A stretch of 64,000 nt of DNA from Micrococcus lacusdianchii. GTDB taxonomy: Bacteria > Actinomycetota > Actinomycetes > Actinomycetales > Micrococcaceae. Where the stretch lies: the NCBI RefSeq assembly GCF_023155805.1, contig NZ_JAKNUW010000001.1, forward strand, positions 1 through 64,000, written 5' to 3'. The translations under genes were made by a program, and so were the position numbers. Of the stretch, positions 33,103 to 43,396 are shown piece by piece. Position 1 is the stretch's first letter, and each line of letters starts with the position of its first letter. The notes under the pieces were generated by a model. That model was not told where the DNA came from and did not search any database. It saw only the letters and a list, made by a program, of their open reading frames with translations.

Positions 33103-33155
33103 GGGGGATCACCTTTCGTGGGATGGGGAGGGGGTCGTGCGGTGCCGGCGTCGGC

Positions 33156-34679
<1,524 letters not shown>

Positions 34680-34735
34680 GGTGCTGGCTCCTTTGCCTGC
34701 GGTTGCCTCGGCGCCGGGTGGCGCCCTGCCGTGGC

Positions 34736-34751
34736 TGTGACGCTAGTCACA
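34736..34751 (-). promoter_or_regulatory. Crp/GlxR-type operator upstream of the aldehyde dehydrogenase
   Basis: TGTGACGCTAGTCACA matches the TGTGA-N6-TCACA Crp consensus at every fixed position. It lies between the aldehyde dehydrogenase start and the end of its regulator gene. Confidence 0.75.
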
Positions 34752-34801
34752 AGGAGGTTGCACGAAGGTTGCGGCCGGGCGCGGGTGAGGGGCGGGCCGG
34801 G

Positions 34802-36229
34802 TCAGGCCAGGTCCCGCTCGATCCGCTCGAGCGTGGCCACGGCGAGCGCGCGTCGCGGCGAGTCCGTCGGCAGCAGTCGCAGGGCGGCGCCCCAGAGCTC
34901 GACGTCGTCGCGGGCCTCGGGGCGGCCCAGGTAGGCCCAGAGCTGTTCGACATCCGCGTCCTGGGCGACGGCCTCGCGCAGCGCCTCCCCCAGCTCCGCC
35001 CGGATCGAGGCAACACCGGGGGACACCGACCGCGGCAGCACCGGCCCGGCCGCCGCGTGCAGCGCACGGTCCAGATCCCCGGCGCGCAGCGCCTCCCGCG
35101 CGCACAGCAGGTCCGCGTGCACCTCCCCCACGAGCCGGTACGGCCGGGACAGCAGCTCCACCGGCGCCCCCACGTCCTGCAGCGCCCGGCGGAGTCGATG
35201 CACCTCGGCGCGCAGCGAGATGGCGCGGGCGGGGGTGTCGCCCGGCGCGGGCCGGTGCCCGGCGGTCTCCTCCGGATACAGCGCGACCTCGAGCTCGGCG
35301 CCGGTCAGACCCGGGCCGTGCCACGCGAGGAGGGTGAGGATCTCGGCGTGCCGGCCGGTGAGCTCGACCCCGTCCAGCGTTGGCGGCAGGTGGCCGGTGA
35401 CGCGCAGCAGGCCCGCGGCGGCGTCGTGGCGGTGCGGCGCGGCGGCGGGGCCCGGCTCCGGCGAGGCGGACGGCGGGACCGAGGGGCCCGGCGTCGGGAC
35501 GATGCCGCGGAGACGGCCCCGGGGCGGGGCGGGCAGGTCCCGCCAGGCGGCGTGCACGGCGTCCACGGTGGCCTGGAGCAGCGGCAGGGCGAGGTGGCTG
35601 ACGGCGTCCTCGCCGCCCGTGAGGTCCAGGACCCCGACGAGCCGCCCGGTGGCCGGGTCCGTGAGCGGGACGGCCGAACAGCTCCACGGGTGCACGCGCG
35701 GGCTCAGGTGCTCGCCGCGGCTGACCTGCGTGGGGGCGCCGGTCGCGAGGACGATGCCGGGGGCGGAGGTGCCCATGGACGCCTCGGACCAGTCGGCGCC
35801 GGCCACGAAGCCCATGGCCTCGGCGTGGCGCACCGCGGTCCGGTCGCCCTCGACCCACAGCAGGTGGCCGCGCGCGTTGCCGATCGCGGCGAGCATCCCG
35901 GCCTCGGCCGCGGGCTGGATGAGCATGCGGCGGACCACCGGCAGGGCCACGGCGAGGCGCTGCTCGCGGCGGGCGGCGGCGAGGTCGTCGGCGGCGAGGG
36001 TGGCCGGGTCGGTCTGGCCGGGCACCGCGGGGGTGAGGGCGCCGAGGGAGCGCAGCCAGGACTCGCGGACCTCTCGCCGCAGCCCCTGGAGGGCGGCGCG
36101 CAGGCCCTGGTCCGCGCCGGTCGGAGCGGTGGCCGACGACGGCGCGAGCGACAGGCGGACCGAGGCGAGGGCCTCGTGGGCCCGGTCCACGGCGCGTCGG
36201 TAGGCGCCCGTGGCGAGGGTCGAGCTCAT
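34802..36229 (-). CDS. GAF-domain transcriptional regulator of aldehyde metabolism
   Basis: The 475-residue regulator has an N-terminal helical part (residues 1-100), a GAF-like sensor (about 105-220, with NARGHLLWVEGDRTA and MGTSAPGIVLATGAPTQV), a Pro-rich linker, and a winged-helix DNA-binding region (about 290-385, LTGRHAEILTLLAWHGPGLT followed by LRAEVHRLRRAL). The AcoR-like sensor part is typical next to aldehyde dehydrogenases in Actinobacteria, but AcoR's sigma54 domain is replaced by an OmpR/SARP-like winged helix. The ATG overlaps the DUF779 stop by 4 nt. It probably activates the dehydrogenase operon just downstream. Confidence 0.75.
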   Translation of the reverse strand: MSSTLATGAYRRAVDRAHEALASVRLSLAPSSATAPTGADQGLRAALQGLRREVRESWLRSLGALTPAVPGQTDPATLAADDLAAARREQRLAVALPVVRRMLIQPAAEAGMLAAIGNARGHLLWVEGDRTAVRHAEAMGFVAGADWSEASMGTSAPGIVLATGAPTQVSRGEHLSPRVHPWSCSAVPLTDPATGRLVGVLDLTGGEDAVSHLALPLLQATVDAVHAAWRDLPAPPRGRLRGIVPTPGPSVPPSASPEPGPAAAPHRHDAAAGLLRVTGHLPPTLDGVELTGRHAEILTLLAWHGPGLTGAELEVALYPEETAGHRPAPGDTPARAISLRAEVHRLRRALQDVGAPVELLSRPYRLVGEVHADLLCAREALRAGDLDRALHAAAGPVLPRSVSPGVASIRAELGEALREAVAQDADVEQLWAYLGRPEARDDVELWGAALRLLPTDSPRRALAVATLERIERDLA

Positions 36230-36648
36230 CCCGAGCCGGCCATCAACCGCGAACGGATCAGGAACCGCTTGCCCTCGGGCGCCTCGACGGAGAAGCCGGA
36301 GCCGCGCCCGTCCACCACGTCCAGGGTGAGGTGGGTGTGCTTCCAGTACTCGAACTGGGCGGCGGACATCCAGAACGGGATCTCCCCGGCGGCCTGGTCC
36401 CCCACGGCCGGCAGCGCGAAGGTGCCCAGCAGGACGTCGGCGGCGCCGGTCGTGAAGTCGCCGGCGGGATAGCACATGGGCGCGGAGCCGTCGCAGCAGC
36501 CGCCGGACTGGTGGAACATCAGCTCCCCGTGGATTCCGCGCAGTCGCTGGACGAGCGCCAGCGCTTCGGCCGTCATGGCCACGCGGGACACGGCCTCCCC
36601 CGCGATCTCGGGGCGAGCTTCGAGGGCGGTGCCGGCGGGGGTGTCCAT
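36226..36648 (-). CDS. DUF779 protein
   Basis: The 140-residue protein has the family signature MFHQSGGCCDGSAPMCYPAG near residue 45, with three Cys that could bind metal. It then has the FWMSAAQFEYWKHTHLTLDV block. DUF779 genes almost always adjoin acetaldehyde dehydrogenases and are thought to support them; the mechanism is unknown. ATG 36648, chosen over an upstream GTG because TAGGGT lies 7 nt before it. First gene of a two-gene operon with the GAF regulator. Confidence 0.85.
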   Translation of the reverse strand: MDTPAGTALEARPEIAGEAVSRVAMTAEALALVQRLRGIHGELMFHQSGGCCDGSAPMCYPAGDFTTGAADVLLGTFALPAVGDQAAGEIPFWMSAAQFEYWKHTHLTLDVVDGRGSGFSVEAPEGKRFLIRSRLMAGSG

Positions 36649-36655
36649 GCGGCCC

Positions 36656-36661
36656 ACCCTA
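36656..36661 (-). promoter_or_regulatory. -10 element of the leaderless DUF779-regulator operon
   Basis: TAGGGT on the minus strand lies 7 nt before the ATG at 36648. The Crp-type box at 36671 overlaps the matching -35 zone. Confidence 0.5.
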
Positions 36662-36670
36662 GACCGCCAA

Positions 36671-36686
36671 TGTGATCTGAGTCACG
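36671..36686 (-). promoter_or_regulatory. Crp/GlxR-type operator upstream of the DUF779-regulator operon
   Basis: TGTGATCTGAGTCACG matches TGTGA-N6-TCACA at all but the last base. It is centred about 30 nt upstream of the expected transcription start, a position that would more likely repress than activate. Confidence 0.65.
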
Positions 36687-36717
36687 GATGGGAGTGCCCA
36701 CTCGCGGCCCAGCGCTC

Positions 36718-36780
36718 GGGTCGACGTTCTTTCGCGGGGTCGCCCCGGTTCAGGGCGACCCCGCGAAAGAACGTCGACCC
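36718..36780. repeat. 28-bp perfect inverted repeat
   Basis: Arms 36718-36745 and 36753-36780 are perfectly complementary with a 7-nt loop. The arm contains GACGTTCTTTCGCGGGGTCG. It lies between the sulP stop and the DUF779 promoter. It could terminate sulP, but it is far longer than a terminator needs. Confidence 0.9.
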
Positions 36781-36838
36781 CCAAGGAACACGCGCGATGA
36801 CACGCGGGGCCAGCCTGGGAGGCGGGGGCCCGCCCCCG

Positions 36839-38386
36839 TCAGTGCCCTCCGCCGAGGCGGCCGGACATCCGGGCGCGCATCGCCCGGCTGGCCACGTTGA
36901 GCCCGGTGATCTCCACCGTTGCCCCGTGCCGGCGGTACTTCTCCTCGATCGCATCGAGCGCCGCGATCGTGGACGCGTCCCACAGGTGTGCCTCACGGAA
37001 GTCGATCTCCACCCGCGCCGGATCCCCGGCGTAGTCGAACTGGGTGTAGAGGTCGTTGGAGGAGGCGAAGAACAGCTCGCCCTGCACGCGGTAGCGCGCG
37101 ACGGCGTCGGCCCCCTCCCCCTCGAGGGTGCGGGTCACCATGGCCAGGCGGGAGACCCGCTGGGCGAACATCACCATGGCGGCGAGCACGCCGAGGCCCA
37201 CACCGATCGCGAGGTTGTGGGTGAGCACGGTGGCCGCCACGGTCACGAGCATCACGAACGTCTCCGACTTGGGCATGAACGCCAGCGTGGACGGCTGGAT
37301 CGAGTGCCAGTCGAAGGTCGCGAGGGACACGAAGACCATGACGGCCACGAGCGCGGCCATGGGCACGAGCGCCACCACGTCCCCCAGGGTCACGGAGAGC
37401 AGGAGCACGAACACGCCCGCCATGAAGGTCGAGATGCGGGTGCGGGCCCCGGAGGCCTTCACGTTGATCATGGTCTGGCCGATCATCGCGCAGCCGCCCA
37501 TGCCCCCGAAGAACCCGCTGACCACGTTGGCCACGCCCTGGCCCCAGGACTCGCGGGTCTTCGAGGAGCGGGTGTCCGTGATGTCGTCCACGAGCTTGGC
37601 GGTCATGAGGGACTCCAGCAGCCCGACGACGGCCATGGCCAGCGCGTAGGGCGCGATCACCTGCAGCGTCTCGAGGGTGAACGGGACGTCCGGGACCAGC
37701 AGCGCGGGCAGGGCCTCCGGCAGCCGGCCCTTGTCCCCCACGGTGGGCACGTCCGCGCCGGCCAGCAGCACGATCGCCGTGACGACGACGATGGCCACGA
37801 GCGGGGCCGGGACGGCCGTGGTGAGGCGGGGCAGCAGCAGGATGATGGCCAGGCCGAGCGCGGTGAGCGGATAGACGAGCCACGGCACGCCCATCAGGTC
37901 CGGCAGCTGGGCCGTGAAGATCAGGATGGCCAGGGCGTTGACGAAGCCCACCATCACGGAGCGCGGCACGAACCGCATCAGCCGGGCGACACCGAGCAGG
38001 CCCAGCACCACCTGGATCAGGCCGGCCAGGATCACGGCCGCCAGGAGGTGGTCCAGCCCGTGGGAGGCCACCAGGGGCGCGACGACGAGGGCCGTGGCGG
38101 CGGTGGCCGCCGAGATCATGGCGGGTCGGCCGCCCACGAACGCGATGGTCATGGCCATGGTGCCCGCGGCGAACAGGCCCACCTGCGGGTCCACGCCGGC
38201 GATCAGCGCGAAGGCGATGGCCTCGGGGATCAGGGCGAGCCCCACCACGAGGCCCGCGAGGACCTCGGTCTTGAGACGGCCGGGCGAGCGCAGGGCCCGG
38301 CGGACGGACTGGAGCCGCTCGGGCGTCGGCTCGGCGGCGGGCCGGGACGCCGCGGCGGGCGTGGAGGAGGGTACGGCGGAGGACAT
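36839..38386 (-). CDS. SulP-family anion transporter
   Basis: The 515-residue protein has a membrane domain of 10-14 helices from about residue 40 to 400, with LVVGLALIPEAIAFALIAGV and the GGMGGCAMIGQTMINVKASG signature. A C-terminal STAS domain follows (residues 425-510, with IDFREAHLWDASTIAALDAI). SulP proteins carry sulfate, bicarbonate or other anions with H+ or Na+; the substrate cannot be read from sequence. The ATG is leaderless. A near-perfect MerR-type palindrome covers its promoter, and the MerR gene lies just upstream. Confidence 0.85.
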   Translation of the reverse strand: MSSAVPSSTPAAASRPAAEPTPERLQSVRRALRSPGRLKTEVLAGLVVGLALIPEAIAFALIAGVDPQVGLFAAGTMAMTIAFVGGRPAMISAATAATALVVAPLVASHGLDHLLAAVILAGLIQVVLGLLGVARLMRFVPRSVMVGFVNALAILIFTAQLPDLMGVPWLVYPLTALGLAIILLLPRLTTAVPAPLVAIVVVTAIVLLAGADVPTVGDKGRLPEALPALLVPDVPFTLETLQVIAPYALAMAVVGLLESLMTAKLVDDITDTRSSKTRESWGQGVANVVSGFFGGMGGCAMIGQTMINVKASGARTRISTFMAGVFVLLLSVTLGDVVALVPMAALVAVMVFVSLATFDWHSIQPSTLAFMPKSETFVMLVTVAATVLTHNLAIGVGLGVLAAMVMFAQRVSRLAMVTRTLEGEGADAVARYRVQGELFFASSNDLYTQFDYAGDPARVEIDFREAHLWDASTIAALDAIEEKYRRHGATVEITGLNVASRAMRARMSGRLGGGH

Positions 38387-38391
38387 GCCCC

Positions 38392-38419
38392 AACCCTAAC
38401 CTCACGTGAGGGTAGGGTT
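38392..38419 (-). promoter_or_regulatory. MerR-type operator over the sulP promoter
   Basis: A 28-bp palindrome with one mismatched pair has its centre at CCTCACGTGAGG. Its sulP-proximal edge contains the -10 TAGGGT (38393-38398), 6 nt before the sulP ATG. MerR regulators bind such sites in the spacer between -35 and -10. Confidence 0.7.
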
Positions 38420-38513
38420 GCCGAGCGGCCGGATCCGGGTGGCGAAGATCACCGCGTAGCCCGGCGGGGAAGCCGGCGTCGCGCGGGTTCCGGTCGTGTC
38501 CGCCCCGGGCCCG

Positions 38514-38879
38514 TCAGGGCTCGAGCGCCTCGAGCTCGGCGAGCAGCTCGTCCGCCTGGCGCAGCTTGCGGGCCAGCGTGGACCGCCCCTTCCGGGCACG
38601 CTCGAGGAACGCGTCGACGTCGTCCGCGGGGGCCTCGTCCGCCGGTCCCTCCAGGATCTCGAGCAGACGGGCGGTCTCGTCGAGGCTGAACCCGAGCGGG
38701 GTGATGCGCATGATGCGCAGCAGGCGTTGGACGTCGGCCTCGGTGTAGAGCCGGAACCCGCCCTCGCTGCGGCCCGAGGGCGGCACGAGGCCGACGTCGT
38801 CGTAGTGGCGGATGGACCGCAGGGACAGGCCCGTGGCCTCGGCGACCTCGCCGATCTTCATCATCACCGGGCTGCTCAC
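38514..38879 (-). CDS. MerR-family regulator
   Basis: This 121-residue MerR protein has the winged helix MKIGEVAEATGLSLRSIRHY, then DDVGLVPPSGRSEGGFRLY with the Tyr-rich wing, and a C-terminal helix for dimerisation. There is no Cys-rich metal site, so the signal is not an obvious thiophilic metal. GTG 38879 follows a GGAGG ribosome site at 5 nt. It is encoded in the same direction just before sulP; the pair is common in Actinobacteria, so sulP is the probable target. Confidence 0.8.
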   Translation of the reverse strand: MSSPVMMKIGEVAEATGLSLRSIRHYDDVGLVPPSGRSEGGFRLYTEADVQRLLRIMRITPLGFSLDETARLLEILEGPADEAPADDVDAFLERARKGRSTLARKLRQADELLAELEALEP

Positions 38880-38962
38880 CGTGACCTCCGCTCCTCGGGA
38901 CCCGAACACCCTATCGGGGCCCTGCCGGCCGCTCACCCGGCGCCCCTCCACCACGCGCGCCG

Positions 38963-39019
38963 CCATCCGGACCTTCGGACAGGAATTCGCCCCGCATTCC
39001 GGTCCGAACGTCCGGATGG
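38963..39019. repeat. 24-bp near-perfect inverted repeat
   Basis: Arms 38963-38986 (CCATCCGGACCTTCGGACAG start) and 38996-39019 differ at two pairs, with a 9-nt loop. It lies between the ThDP-enzyme stop and the merR promoter region. Confidence 0.85.
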
Positions 39020-39085
39020 GGGCCCGGAGGAGAAGAGGGGAGGACGAGGAAGAGGACGACGAGGGCGGCCCCGGGACCTCGCGAC

Positions 39086-40741
39086 TCAGTACGCCTTGAC
39101 GCGCTGCTCCACGATCAGGTGGAGCAGTGCGAAGGTGCCCTCCTCCTGTACAGCCTTCAGCGCACGCTCCACGGCGGCCGGGACGTCCTCGTCCCGCTCC
39201 ACGCGCACCCCGAAGCCGCCGAACGCCTCGGCCATCTTCGCGAAGTCCGGGTTCTTCAGCTGCGTGCCGGAGACGCGCTCGGGGTACTGCTTCTCCTGGT
39301 GGGTGCGGATGGTGCCGTACTCCTGGTTGTCCATGACCACGATCAGGGGCGTGGCCCCGTACTGCGCGGCGGTGGCCATCTCCTGGCCGTTCATCAGGAA
39401 CTCGCCGTCGCCGGCGATGGTGACGACCACCCGGTCCGGGAAGTTCAGGGACGCGGCCACGGCGCCGGGCACGGAGTAGCCCATGGAGCCGTTGCGGGCG
39501 GAGATCATGGCACGGTAGCCCTCGGTGGGGAAGTAGCGGTGTGCCCAGTTGGTGTGCTCACCGGCGCCGAGGGAGATCATCGAGTCCTTCGGCAGCTTCG
39601 GCACGAGGTTCGCCATGAGGGTGGACATCCTCGCCTGGCCCTCGGAGGGCTCGGCCGCCGGCAGCGCCGCGAACTCCTCCTGCTGGCCGCGCATGCGAGA
39701 GGTCCACTCCTCCCACTCCGGCTTGACCTCGAGGTCCATGCGGACGAGGTCCCGGACGAACACGTCCGGCTTGGCCACGATCTGGTGGGAGACGGGGCCG
39801 GAACGGCCGCGCAGGGAGGGGTCGATGGTGACGAGGAAGTTCTTCTTCTCCCAGTTCTGGCGGATGGTGAAGCCGTCCGTGACGACGTCGCCCGGCACGG
39901 TGCCCACGAAGACGATCAAGTCCGTCTCCTCGAGCAGGTCGTGGGTGGGCTTGGGTCGGCCGTAGCCGATCGGGCCCACATAGGACGGGGAGGAGAACGG
40001 CACGGTGCCCTCGGTGCGCCACTCGGCGGCGGCCGGGATCTTGTGGTCCTCCAGCCAGGAGGTGAGGTTCTGTGCGCCCTCGTCCGTCCAGTCGTTGCCG
40101 CCGGTGATGAACAGCGGCTTCGTGGACTCCTTGAGCGCGGCGTGCAGCGCCTTCCAGTCCTCCACGGTCATGCCGCCGGGGGCCACGGGGATCTGCGGGT
40201 GCAGCTCGGCCTCCACCTCCACGCGGATGACGTCCTCCGGCAGACCGACGACGACGGGACCCGGGCGCCCGGACGCGGCGGCGAACATGGCCTCGGCCAC
40301 GATCTCGGACGCGCGCTCGGGGTGGTCCAGGACCATGACGCGCTTGGCGCCGGAGTCGAACCAGGCGTGCGGGTCGAACTCCTGGAAGGCCTCACGGTCC
40401 CGATGCTCGAACGGGATCAGGCCCACGAACAGCACCATGGCCGTGGAGTCCTGCCACGCGGTGTGCAGTCCCACATGCGCGTTCGCCGCACCGGGGCCAC
40501 GGGTCACCATGGCGACGCCGGGCACCGGGTTCATCTTGCCGTCCGCCTCGGCCATGTAGGTGGCCCCGCCCTCGTGGCGGCACACCACGTTCTCGATCTG
40601 CGAATCGTGCAGGCCGTCCAGGACGTCCAGGTAGGACTCCCCCGGCACGGAGTAGATGCGCTTGACCCCGTGAGCCTCGAGGGTCTTGACGATCACGTGG
40701 CCGGCGGAGAGACGGTCGGCCGCCTCGGAGGTCTGCGACAT
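39086..40741 (-). CDS. ThDP-dependent enzyme of the acetolactate synthase/pyruvate oxidase family
   Basis: This 551-residue enzyme has an N-terminal pyrimidine-binding domain with the activating Glu in VVCRHEGGATYMAEADGK near residue 50, a central domain, and a C-terminal ThDP-binding domain with GDGEFLMNGQEMATAAQYG near residue 425 and VMDN. The FAD-domain signature of true acetolactate synthases is weak, and no small subunit gene adjoins. Family and length fit a pyruvate-using enzyme or sulfoacetaldehyde/benzoylformate-type lyase; the substrate is unassigned. ATG 40741 has an AGGAG ribosome site. Confidence 0.75.
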   Translation of the reverse strand: MSQTSEAADRLSAGHVIVKTLEAHGVKRIYSVPGESYLDVLDGLHDSQIENVVCRHEGGATYMAEADGKMNPVPGVAMVTRGPGAANAHVGLHTAWQDSTAMVLFVGLIPFEHRDREAFQEFDPHAWFDSGAKRVMVLDHPERASEIVAEAMFAAASGRPGPVVVGLPEDVIRVEVEAELHPQIPVAPGGMTVEDWKALHAALKESTKPLFITGGNDWTDEGAQNLTSWLEDHKIPAAAEWRTEGTVPFSSPSYVGPIGYGRPKPTHDLLEETDLIVFVGTVPGDVVTDGFTIRQNWEKKNFLVTIDPSLRGRSGPVSHQIVAKPDVFVRDLVRMDLEVKPEWEEWTSRMRGQQEEFAALPAAEPSEGQARMSTLMANLVPKLPKDSMISLGAGEHTNWAHRYFPTEGYRAMISARNGSMGYSVPGAVAASLNFPDRVVVTIAGDGEFLMNGQEMATAAQYGATPLIVVMDNQEYGTIRTHQEKQYPERVSGTQLKNPDFAKMAEAFGGFGVRVERDEDVPAAVERALKAVQEEGTFALLHLIVEQRVKAY

Positions 40742-40900
40742 GGAGGGCTCCTGGTGTGCTGGGTGTGGAGGACGCACCCGCGCCCCCATCGGCTGATCTC
40801 CCCGTGATGGATGGCACCGGGATTCTGAGTGAGGGTAACGGACCGGGCAGAGCCCGGACACCTGTGTCTCGGGCTGTGAAGTGCCGCCGGTGACGGCGGG

Positions 40901-43396
40901 TCAGCCGAGGCGCTCGCGGACCGTCAGATTGCGCAGGGCGAGCCAGACGGCCCCGACGAAGGCGAGCAGAGTTCCGGCGGCCATGGTCCCCACGATCGCC
41001 CAGGGGATGTGGAGGTCCATGGGCATGCCCTGCAGCGTCGTCACGGCGAGCACACCCAGCGCGCTGCCGACGACGCCGGCCGCCGTGGGCGCGAGCACGA
41101 CCCAGGCGATCTGCCCGGCCAGCACGGAGCGCACCCACGACTGGCGCAGGCCCATCGCCCGGGCGCCCGCGAGCACGCGCCGCCCGGCCGCCCCGGCTTG
41201 AAGGCCGTGGACCAGTGCGAGGACCACGCTGATCGCTGAGAGGACCGCCGCACCCCAGGTCACCGACTCCGGGATCGGCATGGTGTCCGGGGGCTTCGGC
41301 AGGTCCATCCAGTCCGGGTTGAAGTGGAGGCGTTCCGGCAGCTCGGCCGCCGTTGCGCGTCGCTCCGGCGAGAGGCGGGGGAACACGTGGGCGACATCCC
41401 GGTCCACCGGCACGGGCAGCGTCGCCGCCGTCGAGGACAGCACGACGGCACCCCCGGTGGCGAGCATTCCTCTCGCGCCCTCCACCGTGACCACGGGCAG
41501 AGCCGCGATCTCCGCAGAGGGGAGCGCAGGGTCAGCCTCGGTGTCGTCCACGAGGACGAGTCGCTCGACGGACCGGCCTCCGCCGCGCACGGCTGCTCCG
41601 GCCCCGAGTGCGGCCTCCATCTCCCGGGGCACGGTCGGCAGCCCCAGCACATCCGCCGCCTGGCGGGGGGTGTCCACCACGGCCACGGGGCCATCCGCGG
41701 CGCGGGTCGAGGTCTGGAGGTACCGGAAGGCAAAGTCGCCCTCGGCCTGCAGCGCCTGGCGGACCTCGACCACGAGCCCCTCCGCGACGCCGGCATCGCC
41801 GGCATTCAGCAGGTCGAGGCGCGCCTGGTCCTCCGGCACGGAGGAGACGAGGGATGAGTTGAAGGTCTGGACGGCGCTGGTCACCGTCGTCGCGGTACCC
41901 GTGGTCAGGACCGCCTGAGCACCGAAGAGCAGCATGATCAACCACGCACCTCCCGCCGAGACGACCATCCGGGAGCGCAGCAGCCCGGACGGCGTCTGCT
42001 CCACCCCGCGCCGGGCCCGCAGACCGACGACCAGTGGGACCGCCAGAACGACCGCCAGACCGATCAGCCCGACGCCGGCCACGCGGCGGCTCGTGCTGGT
42101 GGCGTCAGCGGCGGTCAGGACGGCGAGTATCCCGCACAGGGCCATGAGGCCCAACAGGACAGGCGTCGACGGCCACGGGAGCCGGCGCCGGCGCGCCCAG
42201 GCCAGGTCGGCACGGACACGCGGAGAGAGCCGGAGGAGCGCCAGGCCGCTTCCGAGGAGGACGCCCAGAACGCTCATGCCGAGCACGGCGAGCGCCACCA
42301 GGGGGAGGTCGACCCACGGACCGACCGGCCTGGGCAGGACCATGCCGAGCAGCCAGCGCAGCACGAGACCACCGACAGCTCCCACGACAAGCCCGGAGAC
42401 GGCGCCTGCAAGACTCAGGGCCACGGGGAGCAGGACGGTCAGTCTCCGGGTCAGCGGCCGCCGCAGGCCGAGGGCGAACAGCGTGTCCGCGGACCTCACC
42501 ATCAGCCGGGCACCTCCCCAGGAGGCGACCGCCGTGGTCAGCAGGGGAACGAGAAACAGCGGGACGAGGAACACCCAGACGTTGCCGACCGCGTTCACAC
42601 CCCGCGGTCGCGCAGCCATGTCCGCTGCGGTCTCGGCGCTGCCGATGCCCGCGTCGAGGTCCCCGCCGTCCGCGCGCGGGACGACGGCGTCGAGGGCCGC
42701 GGACACCTTGGAGGGGTCTCCTCCGCTCCAGTAGACGTTCGCCGTCGCCTCGACGCCCCACCGGCGGAGAGAGTCCTGACTCAGCCCCGCACCCGCGGCC
42801 GCCCAGGTGCCCGGAGCGGCGTAGACGGCGGAGGCGTCACGCGCCTGGTCGTCCACGGCCACGCACGTGATGGCCAGGGACAGCGCGTCATCGAAGAACG
42901 ACACCGACGTCGGCGAGTCGAGACGCTCCGCCAGCGCCGGTGACAGGCACGCCTCGCCGGCACTCACGGGGACGCGCCCTGATTCGAGTCGCACCGCTCC
43001 GGCGGGAGTGGCGGCCAGGTCCTGCTCCTCGTAGCGCATCTCGCCGCGGTCCGCTCCGGACTCGCGGCCGAGGTCGATCACGTAGAGCCGCACGCCCGCG
43101 TCCGTGGCCCCGGCGCGGGTGAGGGCGCCCCGGATGGCCTCTCGGTCTGGACCGGATCCGAGCCCGTACTGCGCGGCGCTCGTGCGGGCCGCCTCGAAGT
43201 CCCCGAAATAGCCCCGCGTCTGCTGCGCGGCGCTGAGCGTGAGGCCCTGCGTGAGCGCGTGGAGAAGGACGATCACGAGCGCCGCAAGTCCTGCGGCACC
43301 CCCCGTCCACCATGAGCCCCGGGTCCGGGCGAAGACCGGCAGAAGCGGACCCAGTCCGGCGGCATCCGGGCGGCCCTGACGCTTGCTCTCCCTCAT
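40901..43396 (-). CDS. FtsX-type ABC transporter permease (system 1)
   Basis: The 831-residue permease has one N-terminal helix (about residues 25-48), an extracytoplasmic domain, then groups of membrane helices near 300-430 and 470-540, a second soluble domain, and a last helix group near 760-825. This is the duplicated MacB/FtsX layout. It likely works with the ATPase encoded just upstream (4-nt overlap) and the secreted I36-type protein two genes upstream, as exporter, immunity or sensing transporter. Related large permeases serve in peptide-antibiotic resistance. Confidence 0.75.
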   Translation of the reverse strand: MRESKRQGRPDAAGLGPLLPVFARTRGSWWTGGAAGLAALVIVLLHALTQGLTLSAAQQTRGYFGDFEAARTSAAQYGLGSGPDREAIRGALTRAGATDAGVRLYVIDLGRESGADRGEMRYEEQDLAATPAGAVRLESGRVPVSAGEACLSPALAERLDSPTSVSFFDDALSLAITCVAVDDQARDASAVYAAPGTWAAAGAGLSQDSLRRWGVEATANVYWSGGDPSKVSAALDAVVPRADGGDLDAGIGSAETAADMAARPRGVNAVGNVWVFLVPLFLVPLLTTAVASWGGARLMVRSADTLFALGLRRPLTRRLTVLLPVALSLAGAVSGLVVGAVGGLVLRWLLGMVLPRPVGPWVDLPLVALAVLGMSVLGVLLGSGLALLRLSPRVRADLAWARRRRLPWPSTPVLLGLMALCGILAVLTAADATSTSRRVAGVGLIGLAVVLAVPLVVGLRARRGVEQTPSGLLRSRMVVSAGGAWLIMLLFGAQAVLTTGTATTVTSAVQTFNSSLVSSVPEDQARLDLLNAGDAGVAEGLVVEVRQALQAEGDFAFRYLQTSTRAADGPVAVVDTPRQAADVLGLPTVPREMEAALGAGAAVRGGGRSVERLVLVDDTEADPALPSAEIAALPVVTVEGARGMLATGGAVVLSSTAATLPVPVDRDVAHVFPRLSPERRATAAELPERLHFNPDWMDLPKPPDTMPIPESVTWGAAVLSAISVVLALVHGLQAGAAGRRVLAGARAMGLRQSWVRSVLAGQIAWVVLAPTAAGVVGSALGVLAVTTLQGMPMDLHIPWAIVGTMAAGTLLAFVGAVWLALRNLTVRERLG

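Noticed and set aside
39086-40741. Acetolactate synthase large subunit (ilvB)
   Set aside because: No ilvN small subunit or other ilv genes adjoin, and the middle domain is not clearly of the synthase type, so no gene symbol was given.
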